64,000 bases of DNA from Clostridia bacterium. Its GTDB lineage: Bacteria; Bacillota; Clostridia; Oscillospirales; CAG-272. The translations under genes and the position numbers were made by a program. Under the pieces are notes generated by a model, which worked only from the letters and a program-made list of their open reading frames with translations, was not told where the DNA came from and made no database searches. The stretch covers positions 48,786 through 112,785 of the forward strand of contig JAFTXX010000033.1 of NCBI GenBank assembly GCA_017461475.1. The letters are read 5' to 3'. Positions 1-8,501 of the stretch are shown piece after piece; the first letter of the stretch is position 1; every line of letters begins with the position of its first letter.

Positions 1-1
1 A

Positions 2-622
2 AACAAGCTTACCGAACTTGAAAACGCAAAGGTTCGCATTGCAGAGCTTGAAAAAGAGGCTGAAACGCGCGAAAAGCTTATCGCCGAATACATAGAAAAG
101 GTTGAGCATCAGGCAGCCGAGATTGAAAATCTCAATGCGACCAACGATAGTGCTGAAAGTGAGATCGTGAAATTGACCGAGAAAATTGCTTCTCTTTCCG
201 AAGCGATTGCAAAGTCCGAAAAGTATGACGATATCAGCAATCAGATAGGCGAAATTATTCTTTCCGCACGCTCTACGGCGGACAGCATAGTCGCAAAAGC
301 CAATGAAGAAGCTGCAGAAAAGCGTGCCGCTGCAGATGCGGAATTGGAAAACGCTGCAGCGAACTTTAACGCACGTGCCGCTACCGCCGCATATGCAATA
401 AAGGGGCAAATGAAAAAAATCGCTCAGGATTCCTATGCAACGCTTGCGGGAAAAGCGGCTGAAACTTCCGATTTGCTCAGAAATCTCGCGGCTCATATCA
501 GCGGTGCAGCTGAGGATTTTGACAAAGGACTTGCAAACGGTAAATCCGAAGCAGAAGCCGCCATTTCGGATGAAGCGGCAAAAATTTTTACGGACGAGAA
601 CAGACTTTCCTTTAAAAAATAA
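2..622 (+). CDS. Coiled-coil protein, DivIVA-like, 5'-truncated by window edge
   Basis: The reading frame is open from base 2, so the gene starts upstream of the window; an in-frame GTG at 167 is not a convincing start because charged heptad-like sequence continues upstream of it. The visible part is almost entirely Glu/Lys/Ala-rich coiled coil (repeats such as AELEKEAE), then a segment with ILSARSTADSIVAKA that resembles the C-terminal coiled coil of DivIVA/GpsB-like cell-division proteins. No membrane segment is visible. Its stop overlaps the start of the fumarase beta gene (TAATG), so the two are probably translationally coupled. The family call is inference from composition; other cytoplasmic coiled-coil proteins are possible. 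Confidence 0.6.
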   Translation, partial: NKLTELENAKVRIAELEKEAETREKLIAEYIEKVEHQAAEIENLNATNDSAESEIVKLTEKIASLSEAIAKSEKYDDISNQIGEIILSARSTADSIVAKANEEAAEKRAAADAELENAAANFNARAATAAYAIKGQMKKIAQDSYATLAGKAAETSDLLRNLAAHISGAAEDFDKGLANGKSEAEAAISDEAAKIFTDENRLSFKK

Positions 623-1143
623 TGAAAAAGTATTCAACGCATAATTACAGAGAATGGGCAAGTGAAGTAAGCGCCGGCGAAGAGATTCTGCTCTCGGGCG
701 TTGTTTATACATCGCGTGATGCCGCACACAAGCGTATTTTTGAAGCGATGAAAAAAGGTAATGAATTGCCCTACGATATAAAAGACGCATTCATTTACTA
801 CGCAGGTCCCACTCCCGCAAAAAGCGGTGCCGTCGGTTCGTGCGGACCTACCACCTCGTCAAGAATGGACGTATATGCGCCGACACTTTACGAAATGGGG
901 CTTGCGGCCACAGTGGGTAAAGGAGACCGAAGTGACGACGTTTACCGCGCGATTAAAGAGAACGGCGGTATTTATCTTTGTGCTATAGGCGGCGCAGGTG
1001 CGCTTGCTTCTAAGGCTATAAAGAAAGCCGAAGTCATTGCATACGACGACCTTGGATGCGAATCGGTGAAGCGATTCGAGATAGAGGACTTCCCTCTTTA
1101 TGTCGCCATTGATACTCAAGGAAACAGTATTTTTAAAAAATAA
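622..1143 (+). CDS. Fumarate hydratase class I, beta (C-terminal) subunit
   Basis: The 173-residue protein matches the C-terminal half of class I Fe-S fumarases/tartrate dehydratases (FumA C-terminal/TtdB). Recognisable motifs are TSRDAAHKRI near residue 30, YYAGPTPAKSGAVGSCGPTT near 60-75 with SSRMD after it, and GKGDRS near 100. In two-subunit enzymes this subunit pairs with a [4Fe-4S]-carrying alpha subunit to hydrate fumarate to malate. The alpha subunit is normally encoded immediately upstream, but here the preceding gene is a coiled-coil protein, so alpha must lie elsewhere or before that gene. Tartrate dehydratase beta cannot be excluded from sequence alone; fumarase fits the fermentation context. 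Confidence 0.85.
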   Translation: MKKYSTHNYREWASEVSAGEEILLSGVVYTSRDAAHKRIFEAMKKGNELPYDIKDAFIYYAGPTPAKSGAVGSCGPTTSSRMDVYAPTLYEMGLAATVGKGDRSDDVYRAIKENGGIYLCAIGGAGALASKAIKKAEVIAYDDLGCESVKRFEIEDFPLYVAIDTQGNSIFKK

Positions 1144-1160
1144 AAAGGAGTTGTGCCGCA

Positions 1161-2030
1161 ATGTCGATAGGAAGCAAAATCAAACGCCTACGCAAGAAGC
1201 GCGGCATGACGCAAGCTGAACTTTCCGACGGCATTATTACACGCGGTATGCTCAGCAGGATTGAAAGCGGCAGTGCGGTGCCATCCATGCAATCACTTGA
1301 TGCCATCGCTTCCCGACTTGAAGTTTCACCGTCATTCTTACTTGAGGCGGGTGACGACATTCTTCCCGCGGAGTACGCGCGCGTAAAAAAAGCAATCGAG
1401 ACAGAGTACCGTGCAAAAAACTTTAAAGAATGCTATGAAATCTTTTCACTTTGGACATCTGTGGACGATCCTACTTTAAGCACAATCTTTGCCACAACTG
1501 CTTTTGAAGTTGCACTTAACGCTTTCTATGTCGGAAATTTTGTCAAGTCCAAAGAGATATTAAAAGAAATTGAACAGTTACTGCCTACATTACTTATAAT
1601 TTCTCCGTATGCAAATCAAAAACGAATTGATTTTTTGCTTAATGTTATCGAGCACATCGACAACTTAGAAACTGCTGTTGAGCTCGCTGACAATATTCCG
1701 GATTTTGAATTTTCGCCATCTGTTTTTTTCATTATGCTGAAGCTGATTAAAGCAGGACGGCATGCGGAATGCAATACTCTGATGGAATTTTGCGCGCTTG
1801 ACGACTGCTATACTGAATACATCTCTGCACAGCTTACTATTAAAGATTATAAATTCATCGACGCTATAATCATAATGAAGTCACTAATCGCAAAAAAAGA
1901 CTGCCCCGTTTTCCTCAAACTGCTTTGTTTAAATTCAATAGAAAACTGTTGTAAGCTATGCGAAGACTACAAAGGTGCGTACGAAAATCATCTTGCATAT
2001 CAAACTTTGCTTAGTGAAATCAAACGTTAA
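1161..2030 (+). CDS. XRE-family transcriptional regulator with TPR-like C-terminus
   Basis: Residues 1-65 form a classic helix-turn-helix of the Cro/CI (XRE) type: KIKRLRKKRGMTQAELSDG, then MLSRIESGSAVPSMQSLDAIA. The remaining ~220 residues are helical and hydrophobic/acidic with a TPR-like look, as in Rgg/PlcR-type (RRNPP) regulators that sense peptides; that resemblance is inference. The start follows an AAAAGGAG ribosome site at about 1142-1150, 17 bases after the fumarase stop, so it may be cotranscribed with the two genes before it. A terminator follows. It could regulate the adjacent decarboxylase operon, but nothing in the sequence proves this. Confidence 0.85.
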   Translation: MSIGSKIKRLRKKRGMTQAELSDGIITRGMLSRIESGSAVPSMQSLDAIASRLEVSPSFLLEAGDDILPAEYARVKKAIETEYRAKNFKECYEIFSLWTSVDDPTLSTIFATTAFEVALNAFYVGNFVKSKEILKEIEQLLPTLLIISPYANQKRIDFLLNVIEHIDNLETAVELADNIPDFEFSPSVFFIMLKLIKAGRHAECNTLMEFCALDDCYTEYISAQLTIKDYKFIDAIIIMKSLIAKKDCPVFLKLLCLNSIENCCKLCEDYKGAYENHLAYQTLLSEIKR

Positions 2031-2044
2031 TTTTATCAATAGTA

Positions 2045-2077
2045 AATGCCGATAGATGCATTCTGTCGGCATTTTTG
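2045..2077 (+). terminator. Rho-independent terminator after the XRE gene
   Basis: Stem AATGCCGA (2045-2052) pairs with TCGGCATT (2066-2073), followed by a T-run. It separates the upstream genes from the decarboxylase operon. Confidence 0.85.
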
Positions 2078-2142
2078 TGTAAAATGCATAACCGAGTGAA
2101 AATACTTGAACATATTCTGTCAAAATTTTAACTTAAATTTGT

Positions 2143-2171
2143 TTGAAAAAGTAAAATATTTGTGGTATAGT
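2143..2171 (+). promoter_or_regulatory. Sigma-A type promoter of the decarboxylase operon
   Basis: TTGAAA at 2143-2148 and TATAGT at 2166-2171 are separated by 17 bases, about 105 bases before the first gene of the operon. A TATAAT at 2173-2178 overlaps but has no good -35 at correct spacing. The remaining leader (2180-2265) shows no obvious riboswitch. Confidence 0.6.
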
Positions 2172-2275
2172 ATATAATGGGTAAGAAAGTGGATTTTACC
2201 TCTTTGGCATACACCCGACATTTCCACAGTGTTACAAAGAAAAAAATATATTATTAAAGTAAACGGAGGTTTACA

Positions 2276-3736
2276 ATGGAGAACAAAATCAAATCTGCGG
2301 CAGCTCTCCGCAAGGCGCTTGAAAGAAAAGACGCCGACAGCGTAAAGGCAGCCGCAACGGCAAAGAATTTCTCCGCAAGACAGATTATTACTTCTGTTCT
2401 TGACGAAGGTACATTTGCCGAAATCGGCGCATACGTCAAGCGTACACCCGACAGCGAAGAGTTTGAGGGCGTTATCTGCGGCTACGGCGCAATCGACAGC
2501 CGTCTTGTATTTGTATTTGCACAAGACTTTTACCGAATGAAAGGCGCGTTTGACGACAGCCAGGCAAAGAAGATTTGCGCACTGTATGAACTCGCTGTTA
2601 AGAACGGCGCTCCCGTCATCGGCATCTTCAACAGCGCGGGCGCTGTTATCAGCGAAGGCGTTGACGCTCTCGGCGCATACGGCAAGGTTATGAGTGCTGT
2701 TGCAAAGGCTTCCGGCGTTATCCCGCAGATTGCTTACATTGACGGTATCTGCGCAGGCAGCGCGGCTGTTATCGCTTCGATGTTTGACATCGCGGTTTCG
2801 GTGAAGGACAAGTCCAGTGTTTATGTAAATCCCCCTTCTCTGCTTAAGGGCAACGCGGGCACAAGCGAATACGCTTCTGCAAACGGTCTTGTTTCAAAGG
2901 TTTACAAAGGTGTTGGCGAAGCTCTCGGAGGTATCCGCACACTTGTAAACTATCTCCCCCAGAACAATATGGAAGGCACTGTTACCGAAATGATGACAGA
3001 CGACCTCAACAGACTCGTTGATGTATCGTTTGTTGCAGACGGCAACTATGATGTAAAGAAAGTTATCACCGCAATTGCGGATAACTGCAACTACATCGAA
3101 CTTTCAGAAGACTATGCACCCGAAGCGGTCTGCGCTCTCGCTACTATCGGCGGCAGCGTCGCAGGCGTTGTCGCAAATCAGCCGAGCGTAAACGGCGGTC
3201 GCCTTACTCCTTTCGGAGCAAGAAAGATTGCAAAATTTGTTTCTATGTGTGACAGTTTTGCTATTCCCGTTGTTACGCTTGTTGACAGCGAAGGCTTTGC
3301 AGTAGGCGATGAATATGAAAACATGCCTTTTGCGGCTGAACTCTCAAAGCTCGCTTATGCTTACTCGGGCGCTACCACCGCTAAGGTAACCGTAGTTCTC
3401 GGCAATGCATTCGGCGGTGCGTTCACTCTCATGGGCTCTAAGTCCATCGGTGCTGATGTTGCTTTTGCTCTTGACAGTGCAAAGATAAGCATTATGTCTC
3501 CCCGCAGCGCAGTTGCGTTCCTCTGCAACGAGCGCGTTGCAAAGAAGACTCGCGAAGAGGTTGAAGCAAGTTGGGCGGCTGAAAATGCAGCTCCCGTTAT
3601 GGCGGCGGTTCACGGCGAAATTGACGACATTATCGCAAATACAGAACTCCGTCAGCGCATTTGCGCGGCGCTTTCGATGCTCGCATCGAAGTGCGGCTGT
3701 ACTCCTGAGCGCAAGCATCCCAACATGCCCCTTTAA
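2276..3736 (+). CDS. Acyl-CoA type carboxyltransferase subunit (MmdA/PccB-like)
   Basis: This 486-residue protein has the two-part carboxyltransferase fold of the biotin-dependent acyl-CoA carboxylase beta/methylmalonyl-CoA decarboxylase alpha/transcarboxylase 12S family. N-terminal landmarks are VLDEGTFAEI and KNGAPVIGIFNSAGA (118-123), then a divergent GICAGSAA (157-163). The C-terminal half has GNAFGGAFTLMGSK (376 onward), close to the family consensus. It would move carboxyl between an acyl-CoA and the biotin carrier encoded two genes downstream. The N-terminal oxyanion-hole motifs, usually SGGA and CAGGA, are changed to SAGA and CAGSA, so substrate and activity are uncertain. A GGAGG ribosome site precedes the ATG. 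First gene of the operon. Confidence 0.85.
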   Translation: MENKIKSAAALRKALERKDADSVKAAATAKNFSARQIITSVLDEGTFAEIGAYVKRTPDSEEFEGVICGYGAIDSRLVFVFAQDFYRMKGAFDDSQAKKICALYELAVKNGAPVIGIFNSAGAVISEGVDALGAYGKVMSAVAKASGVIPQIAYIDGICAGSAAVIASMFDIAVSVKDKSSVYVNPPSLLKGNAGTSEYASANGLVSKVYKGVGEALGGIRTLVNYLPQNNMEGTVTEMMTDDLNRLVDVSFVADGNYDVKKVITAIADNCNYIELSEDYAPEAVCALATIGGSVAGVVANQPSVNGGRLTPFGARKIAKFVSMCDSFAIPVVTLVDSEGFAVGDEYENMPFAAELSKLAYAYSGATTAKVTVVLGNAFGGAFTLMGSKSIGADVAFALDSAKISIMSPRSAVAFLCNERVAKKTREEVEASWAAENAAPVMAAVHGEIDDIIANTELRQRICAALSMLASKCGCTPERKHPNMPL

Positions 3737-3747
3737 GGAGGTAAACG

Positions 3748-4146
3748 ATGTTTGATTTTATGTTAGATGCCGCACAGATAAGACAGGTTCCTCACGAAAC
3801 AGTTGGTGAAAAACTTGCAGTCGGCGGCGAAGTTTCCCTTCGCGGCATGTTAACGGTTTTTGCCGTTCTCATCCTCATCTGGGGTATTGTTGAACTTCTG
3901 CACCTGATTCTCGGTGAGAAGACTAAACCTGCAAAGGTTGTGGAAGAAGTTTCTGCTCCCGCTTTAGCGGAAGTACAAGCCGAAGAAGTTGCTCCCGCGG
4001 TTGTTCCGGAAGTGAATGCGGCTGCCGACTACGACATTATCGCAGTCATTACCGCGGCAGTTGCCGCAGCAAGCGGCTCTTCGCCTAACTCGTTCAGAGT
4101 TGTATCTTTCAAGCGCGCAAACAATAAATTTTCCAGCGGAAAATAA
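3748..4146 (+). CDS. Sodium-pump decarboxylase gamma subunit (OadG family)
   Basis: A 132-residue protein with one N-terminal-proximal membrane helix (about residues 31-55, rich in Leu/Val/Ile) followed by an Ala/Pro/Glu-rich flexible stretch and a short basic C-terminus. This architecture and its position between carboxyltransferase and biotin carrier match OadG/MmdD-type gamma/delta subunits, which anchor the soluble carboxyltransferase to the membrane beta subunit. GGAGG lies at 3736-3740, overlapping the end of the previous gene. Primary sequence of this family is poorly conserved, so the call rests on architecture plus operon position. Confidence 0.8.
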   Translation: MFDFMLDAAQIRQVPHETVGEKLAVGGEVSLRGMLTVFAVLILIWGIVELLHLILGEKTKPAKVVEEVSAPALAEVQAEEVAPAVVPEVNAAADYDIIAVITAAVAAASGSSPNSFRVVSFKRANNKFSSGK

Positions 4147-4165
4147 TCATTAAGGAGAAATTAAA

Positions 4166-4579
4166 ATGAAACAGTATACAATTACAGTTAACGGCGTTGC
4201 ATATGACGTTACCGTTGAAGAAATCGGTGCAGTTCCCACTGTTGCCCCCGTAGCAGCCGCTCCCGTTGCAGTTCCCGTGGCAGCGCCTGCAGTTGCTCCC
4301 GCTCCCGCCGCTGCTCCTGCTCCTGCAGCAGCACCCGCAGCTCCCAAGGCATCCGGTGCTCAGGGCGCAGTTAAGGTAAACGCTCCTATGCCCGGAACCA
4401 TTCTCAAACTCAATGTTACCGTCGGTCAGACCGTTAAGAGCGGCGACTCTCTCTGCGTGCTTGAGGCTATGAAGATGGAAAATGACATTCCTGCTCCTCA
4501 GGACGGTACTGTTGCTTCTATCGAAGTTACCACCGGCGCATCCGTTCAGAGCGGCGACGTTCTTGTCACTCTCAACTGA
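4166..4579 (+). CDS. Biotin carboxyl carrier subunit with Ala-Pro linker
   Basis: Residues 1-20 form the small N-terminal strand region, residues ~25-65 an Ala/Pro/Val linker (repeats of APA/APV), and residues ~70-137 a biotinyl domain with the biotinylation motif EAMKMEN, target lysine K103. Length 137 is typical of free-standing MmdC/GcdC/1.3S biotin subunits. It would carry carboxyl-biotin between the carboxyltransferases (genes at 2276 and 5801) and the membrane decarboxylase (4604). Start has AAGGAG at ~4152. Confidence 0.95.
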   Translation: MKQYTITVNGVAYDVTVEEIGAVPTVAPVAAAPVAVPVAAPAVAPAPAAAPAPAAAPAAPKASGAQGAVKVNAPMPGTILKLNVTVGQTVKSGDSLCVLEAMKMENDIPAPQDGTVASIEVTTGASVQSGDVLVTLN

Positions 4580-4603
4580 CTTTAAAAGAAAGTTGGTACT
4601 CAC

Positions 4604-5782
4604 ATGCTTGACGTTATAATGGAATTTGTGAGGAGTACAGGCATAAACGAGTTTATCAATGACCCTGTTTTGCTTGGAAAAACCCTTGCAATGTATGTTA
4701 TTATCGGCGTGCTGGTATACCTCGCTATCGGTAAAAAATATGAGCCTTTGCTCCTTTTGCCAATCGCTTTCGGTATGTTGCTTGCCAATCTTCCCGGAGC
4801 GGAACTCTTCCACATGGAATACTTCCTCCAGGACGAACTAAACTATTCGCAGATACTTCACGGCGGACTTGTTGACATTCTTTATCTCGGTGTTAAACTC
4901 GGTATTTATCCTTCGCTGATATTCCTCGGTGTCGGTGCAATGACCGACTTTACCCCCCTTATCGCCAACCCGAAGAGCCTTCTTCTCGGTGCGGCGGCAC
5001 AGTTCGGCGTATTTGCCGCATTCTTCGGCGCACTTTTCCTCGGTTTTGCTCCCGAAGCCGCGGCTGCTATCGGTATCATCGGCGGTGCCGACGGTCCTAC
5101 CGCTATTCTTGTAACCAAGAACCTTGCACCTCAGTTGCTCGGCCCTATCGCGGTTGCCGCATACTCTTATATGGCGCTTATTCCGATTATTCAGCCTCCG
5201 TTTATGAAGTTGCTGACCACAAAGAAGGAACGCGCTGTGGTAATGAACAATCTTCGCCCCGTTTCCAAGGTTGAAAAGGTTGTATTCCCTATCGCCGTTA
5301 CCATTGTGGTTTGCTTGCTTGTTCCCGATGCCGCTCCTCTTGTAGGTTTCCTTATGCTCGGCAACCTCTTTAATGTTTGCGGTGTTACCGACCGCCTTTC
5401 CAAGACCGCTCAGAACGAACTTTGCAACATTCTTACCATCTTCCTCGGCGTTTCGGTAGGTGCTACTGCAAGTGCAGACACGTTCCTTTCACTTGATACT
5501 CTCAAGATTATCGGTCTCGGCCTTGCGGCGTTCATCCTTGCTACATGCGGCGGCGTGCTTTTCGGCAAACTTATGTATGTTGTTACCGGCGGTAAAATCA
5601 ATCCGCTTATCGGTTCGGCAGGCGTAAGCGCCGTTCCTATGGCAGCACGTGTTTCCAACACCGTAGGTCAGGAGACCAATCCCGCAAACTTCCTTCTCAT
5701 GCACGCAATGGGCCCCAATGTCGCAGGCGTTATCGGTTCTGCGGTAGCCGCAGGTGTATTCCTGCAGTATTTCTTAGGTTAA
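4604..5782 (+). CDS. Na+-translocating decarboxylase beta subunit (OadB/MmdB/GcdB family)
   Basis: A 392-residue polytopic membrane protein with the conserved signatures of the beta subunit: GIGAMTDF-like segment ([15 protein letters not shown] near 109), the [20 protein letters not shown] loop (about 158-177) carrying the essential Asp, and [16 protein letters not shown] near 336. It decarboxylates carboxybiotin and couples this to Na+ export. AAAGAAAG at ~4583 is a modest ribosome site. Placed between carrier and alpha subunit, it is the membrane pump for whichever carboxyltransferase is active. Confidence 0.95.
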   Translation: MLDVIMEFVRSTGINEFINDPVLLGKTLAMYVIIGVLVYLAIGKKYEPLLLLPIAFGMLLANLPGAELFHMEYFLQDELNYSQILHGGLVDILYLGVKLGIYPSLIFLGVGAMTDFTPLIANPKSLLLGAAAQFGVFAAFFGALFLGFAPEAAAAIGIIGGADGPTAILVTKNLAPQLLGPIAVAAYSYMALIPIIQPPFMKLLTTKKERAVVMNNLRPVSKVEKVVFPIAVTIVVCLLVPDAAPLVGFLMLGNLFNVCGVTDRLSKTAQNELCNILTIFLGVSVGATASADTFLSLDTLKIIGLGLAAFILATCGGVLFGKLMYVVTGGKINPLIGSAGVSAVPMAARVSNTVGQETNPANFLLMHAMGPNVAGVIGSAVAAGVFLQYFLG

Positions 5783-5800
5783 TACGAGAGGTAAAATAAA

Positions 5801-7198
5801 ATGGCAAAAGTAAAAATTACTGAAACCGTACTGCGCGACTCTCACCAGTCGCTTGCGGCTACGAGAATGACCACCGCCGAAATGCTTCCGATTCTCGAAG
5901 CACTTGACGCGGTTGGATATCACGCACTTGAAGCGTGGGGCGGCGCTACATTTGACTCCTGCCTCCGTTTCCTTAACGAAGACCCCTGGGAAAGACTTCG
6001 CACTATCCGCGACCATGTAAAGAACACAAAGCTCCAGATGCTTTTCCGCGGTCAGAACATCCTCGGCTACCGTCACTATGCTGATGATGTAGTTGAATAC
6101 TTCGTTCAGAAGTCGATTGCAAACGGTATTGACATCATCCGTATCTTTGACGCGCTCAACGACCCTAGAAACCTCAAGACCGCTATCAATGCAACAAAGA
6201 AAGAGGGCGGTCACGTTCAGGTTGCGTTCAGTTACACAACCAGCCCTGTTCATAACAACGACTATTTTGCAAAACTTGCAAAGGACATGGAGAACATGGG
6301 CGCAGACTCTATCTGTATCAAGGATATGTCCGGCCTTCTCCTTCCCTACGATGCTTACGACCTTGTTCAGAAACTCAAGGCGAGTGTTAAAGTTCCGATT
6401 GAACTTCATACCCACTACACCGCAGGTGTTGCATCCATGACTACTATGAAGGCTATTGAGGCAGGCGTTGACATCGTCGACACTGCAATTTCTCCCTTTG
6501 CTATGGGTACTTCTCAGCCCGCAACCGAGCCTATCGTTGCCGCTCTTGCAGGCACTGAGTACGACACAGGTCTTGACCTTGAAAAACTCAATGTCGTTTC
6601 CAAGTATTTTGACGGTATCCGCGAGAAATATCTCGAAAGCGGTCTTATCAATCCTAAGGTTCTTAAGGTTGACGTTAACGCTCTTCGTTACCAGGTTCCC
6701 GGCGGTATGCTTTCCAACCTTGTTTCTCAGCTCAAGCAGGCGGGCAAACTCGACCAGCTCGACGAGGTTCTTGCAGAAGTTCCGCGCGTTCGCGCAGACG
6801 CTGGCTATCCTCCGCTTGTAACTCCTACTTCCCAGATCGTTGGTACTCAGGCAGTATTCAACGTTATCTCGGGCGAGCGTTACAAGATAGTAACCAAGGA
6901 GTTCAAGGGCATTGTTCACGGCGACTACGGTACCACTCCCGTTCCGATTTCCGACGCTTTCAAGAAGCAGATTCTCGGCAACGAAAAGCCTATTACCTGC
7001 CGTCCCGCTGACAACATCAAACCCGAACTTGCATCTCTCCGCGATAAGGTTAAGCCTTATATGGAGCAGGAAGAGGACGTCCTCACCTATGCTCTGTTCG
7101 AGCAGGTTGCAACCAAGTTCTTTGAAGACCGCAAAGCGAAACTTTACGAACTTGACGGTGCAAACGCTGATAAAGACCTCGGCGTACACAGTGTATAA
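5801..7198 (+). CDS. oadA: Oxaloacetate decarboxylase alpha / pyruvate carboxylase B-type carboxyltransferase (5S-like)
   Basis: 465 residues: TIM-barrel carboxyltransferase with RDSHQS at 12-17, DALNDPRN near 116, metal-binding HTH (H203, H205), KDMSGLL near 173, and the conserved carboxylase domain to the end. It lacks the C-terminal biotinyl domain of Klebsiella OadA, consistent with the separate carrier gene and with transcarboxylase 5S. It transfers carboxyl between oxaloacetate/pyruvate and biotin. Presence with an MmdA-like subunit in one operon allows decarboxylase or transcarboxylase function. Last gene before a strong terminator. Confidence 0.92.
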   Translation: MAKVKITETVLRDSHQSLAATRMTTAEMLPILEALDAVGYHALEAWGGATFDSCLRFLNEDPWERLRTIRDHVKNTKLQMLFRGQNILGYRHYADDVVEYFVQKSIANGIDIIRIFDALNDPRNLKTAINATKKEGGHVQVAFSYTTSPVHNNDYFAKLAKDMENMGADSICIKDMSGLLLPYDAYDLVQKLKASVKVPIELHTHYTAGVASMTTMKAIEAGVDIVDTAISPFAMGTSQPATEPIVAALAGTEYDTGLDLEKLNVVSKYFDGIREKYLESGLINPKVLKVDVNALRYQVPGGMLSNLVSQLKQAGKLDQLDEVLAEVPRVRADAGYPPLVTPTSQIVGTQAVFNVISGERYKIVTKEFKGIVHGDYGTTPVPISDAFKKQILGNEKPITCRPADNIKPELASLRDKVKPYMEQEEDVLTYALFEQVATKFFEDRKAKLYELDGANADKDLGVHSV

Positions 7199-7206
7199 AT
7201 GAAAAC

Positions 7207-7242
7207 GCCTCTGCGGTATAAAAAGACCGCAGAGGCAGTTTT
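7207..7242 (+). terminator. Rho-independent terminator of the decarboxylase operon
   Basis: Perfect 11-bp stem GCCTCTGCGGT (7207-7217) / ACCGCAGAGGC (7226-7236) with an 8-base loop, followed by AGTTTTAT. Confidence 0.9.
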
Positions 7243-7259
7243 ATAGATAGGTGGTAAAT

Positions 7260-7850
7260 ATGCTGAATTTGTTCAATAGTCCTGATAAAAAGTTAAAATC
7301 CGAATTGTTCAAACTTTTAAAAGACAAAATCAACGAATGGGAAAGCACCGACATTTATGCAATTTCTCTTTATGTCGAATCGGAGTGCGACAATCCGTTT
7401 GACACTACCGTAACGTTAGGCTTTAACACCGAAGCGAACTTCCAAAATAATATTTCTCGAGCGTGGGACGAACAAGAGGCACGTTGGAACTACGCTTTTT
7501 GGATTCAAAACCAAGAGTTAGTCTTTGGAATCGGTGAAACTAAAGAGTGCTTTAAAAAATGGCTTGTCGATAAAGGATATGGCTATTATTCATATGATGA
7601 ATTATATAGCTGCGATAATTCTGACAAGTTGTGTGAAATCGGAGAAAAAGCATTCGCGGATTTTATAAAAATACTAATCACAGTAGTACAAGAATTTCAT
7701 TCTTGCGGATACATACGCAAAAAGTTCGGACACGAAATTCCGATTTTAATTCACGAATTGGAATACTATGAGAAAATTGCAACTCAAAATATCGAAGCAA
7801 ACACACAAGAACTTGTAGCCGATTTCGTAAAATTCTGCAGAGGTGAGTAA
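7260..7850 (+). CDS. DUF4303-like cytoplasmic protein
   Basis: A 196-residue soluble protein of unknown function. The N-terminal pattern DIYAISLYVESECDNPFDTTV followed by TLGFNTEANF is characteristic of DUF4303 proteins, which often occur among contact-dependent toxin/immunity loci; no toxin is seen here. An upstream in-frame GTG at 7251 exists, but AGGTGG at 7249-7254 is properly spaced for ATG 7260, so that start is preferred. It sits between two strong terminators only 15 bases after the first, so its own promoter is not apparent and it may be expressed by read-through. AT-richer than the operon before it. Confidence 0.65.
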   Translation: MLNLFNSPDKKLKSELFKLLKDKINEWESTDIYAISLYVESECDNPFDTTVTLGFNTEANFQNNISRAWDEQEARWNYAFWIQNQELVFGIGETKECFKKWLVDKGYGYYSYDELYSCDNSDKLCEIGEKAFADFIKILITVVQEFHSCGYIRKKFGHEIPILIHELEYYEKIATQNIEANTQELVADFVKFCRGE

Positions 7851-7851
7851 C

Positions 7852-7886
7852 AAAAAAGACGGACAGCAAACTGTCCGTCTTTTTTG
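7852..7886. terminator. Bidirectional terminator between the DUF4303-like gene and rplS
   Basis: AAAAAAGACGGACAG (7852-7866) pairs perfectly with CTGTCCGTCTTTTTT (7871-7885) around a CAAA loop. The A-run and T-run make it functional for both converging genes. Confidence 0.95.
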
Positions 7887-7903
7887 ACTGTTTTAGGTAA
7901 GAC

Positions 7904-8251
7904 TTAGTTATCGATCTTTTCCTTAACTTTTGCACTCTTACCAACGCGCTCGCGGATGTAGTAAAGCTTCGCACGGCGAACCTTACCAACTCTTACGAGT
8001 TCAACCTTAACAACGTTGGGAGAATGGAGCGGGAAGGTCTTCTCTACGCCGCAACCGTATGCAACACGTCTTACAGTGAAGGTTTCCGAGATTCCACCGC
8101 CGTGCTTTGCGATAACGGTACCCTCGAAAATCTGGATTCTCTCCCTTGCACCCTCTTTGATTCTGTTGTGAACCTTAACGGTGCTACCTACTTCGATTAC
8201 AGGGGGATTTTCCTTAATCTGCTCATTAACAAAAGCCTCAATCTTATTCAT
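7904..8251 (-). CDS. rplS: 50S ribosomal protein L19
   Basis: 115 residues covering full-length L19: [11 protein letters not shown] start, then the [20 protein letters not shown] core and [12 protein letters not shown] near the C-terminus. L19 sits at the 30S/50S interface. An in-frame start 7 codons upstream is rejected because AAGGAGG lies just before the ATG at 8251. In most Firmicutes rplS precedes lepB/rbgA/rnhB on the same strand; here it is transcribed divergently from that group, with apgM in between. Confidence 0.98.
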   Translation of the reverse strand: MNKIEAFVNEQIKENPPVIEVGSTVKVHNRIKEGARERIQIFEGTVIAKHGGGISETFTVRRVAYGCGVEKTFPLHSPNVVKVELVRVGKVRRAKLYYIRERVGKSAKVKEKIDN

Positions 8252-8339
8252 TTTTGGCTCCTCCTTATACATCGAACATTCATGCAGAGCTTCGCAGCGG
8301 ACTGTTCTAAATAATTGTTGCTTTTACACAACGCATTTG

Positions 8340-8368
8340 ATTATAACACAAGGATTTAGAATTTGCAA
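8340..8368 (-). promoter_or_regulatory. rplS promoter
   Basis: On the minus strand TTGCAA (8368-8363) and TATAAT (8345-8340) are separated by 17 bases, about 90 bases upstream of the rplS start. No L19 autoregulatory structure was recognised in the leader. Confidence 0.75.
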
Positions 8369-8422
8369 TAGAAAAATGCAAAATTTTCAGCAATTTTTGC
8401 AAAAATTGTTCTCATTAAATTA

Positions 8423-8451
8423 TTGAATATTTAAACTTATTATGTTATAAT
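8423..8451 (+). promoter_or_regulatory. apgM operon promoter
   Basis: TTGAAT (8423-8428), a 17-base spacer and TATAAT (8446-8451), about 50 bases before the apgM ATG, in a very AT-rich stretch. Confidence 0.75.
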
Positions 8452-8501
8452 AAAAAAATAATATGGAATACTATATTTTTATTTAGCGAAAGGCATTTAC
8501 A

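Noticed and set aside
2173-2178. TATAAT as the main -10 of the decarboxylase operon
   Set aside because: No reasonable -35 at 16-18 bases; the overlapping TATAGT has a TTGAAA at exactly 17.
5774-7189. Long antisense frame opposite the OadA-like gene
   Set aside because: It arises from codon bias of the sense gene; no start signal or recognisable domain.
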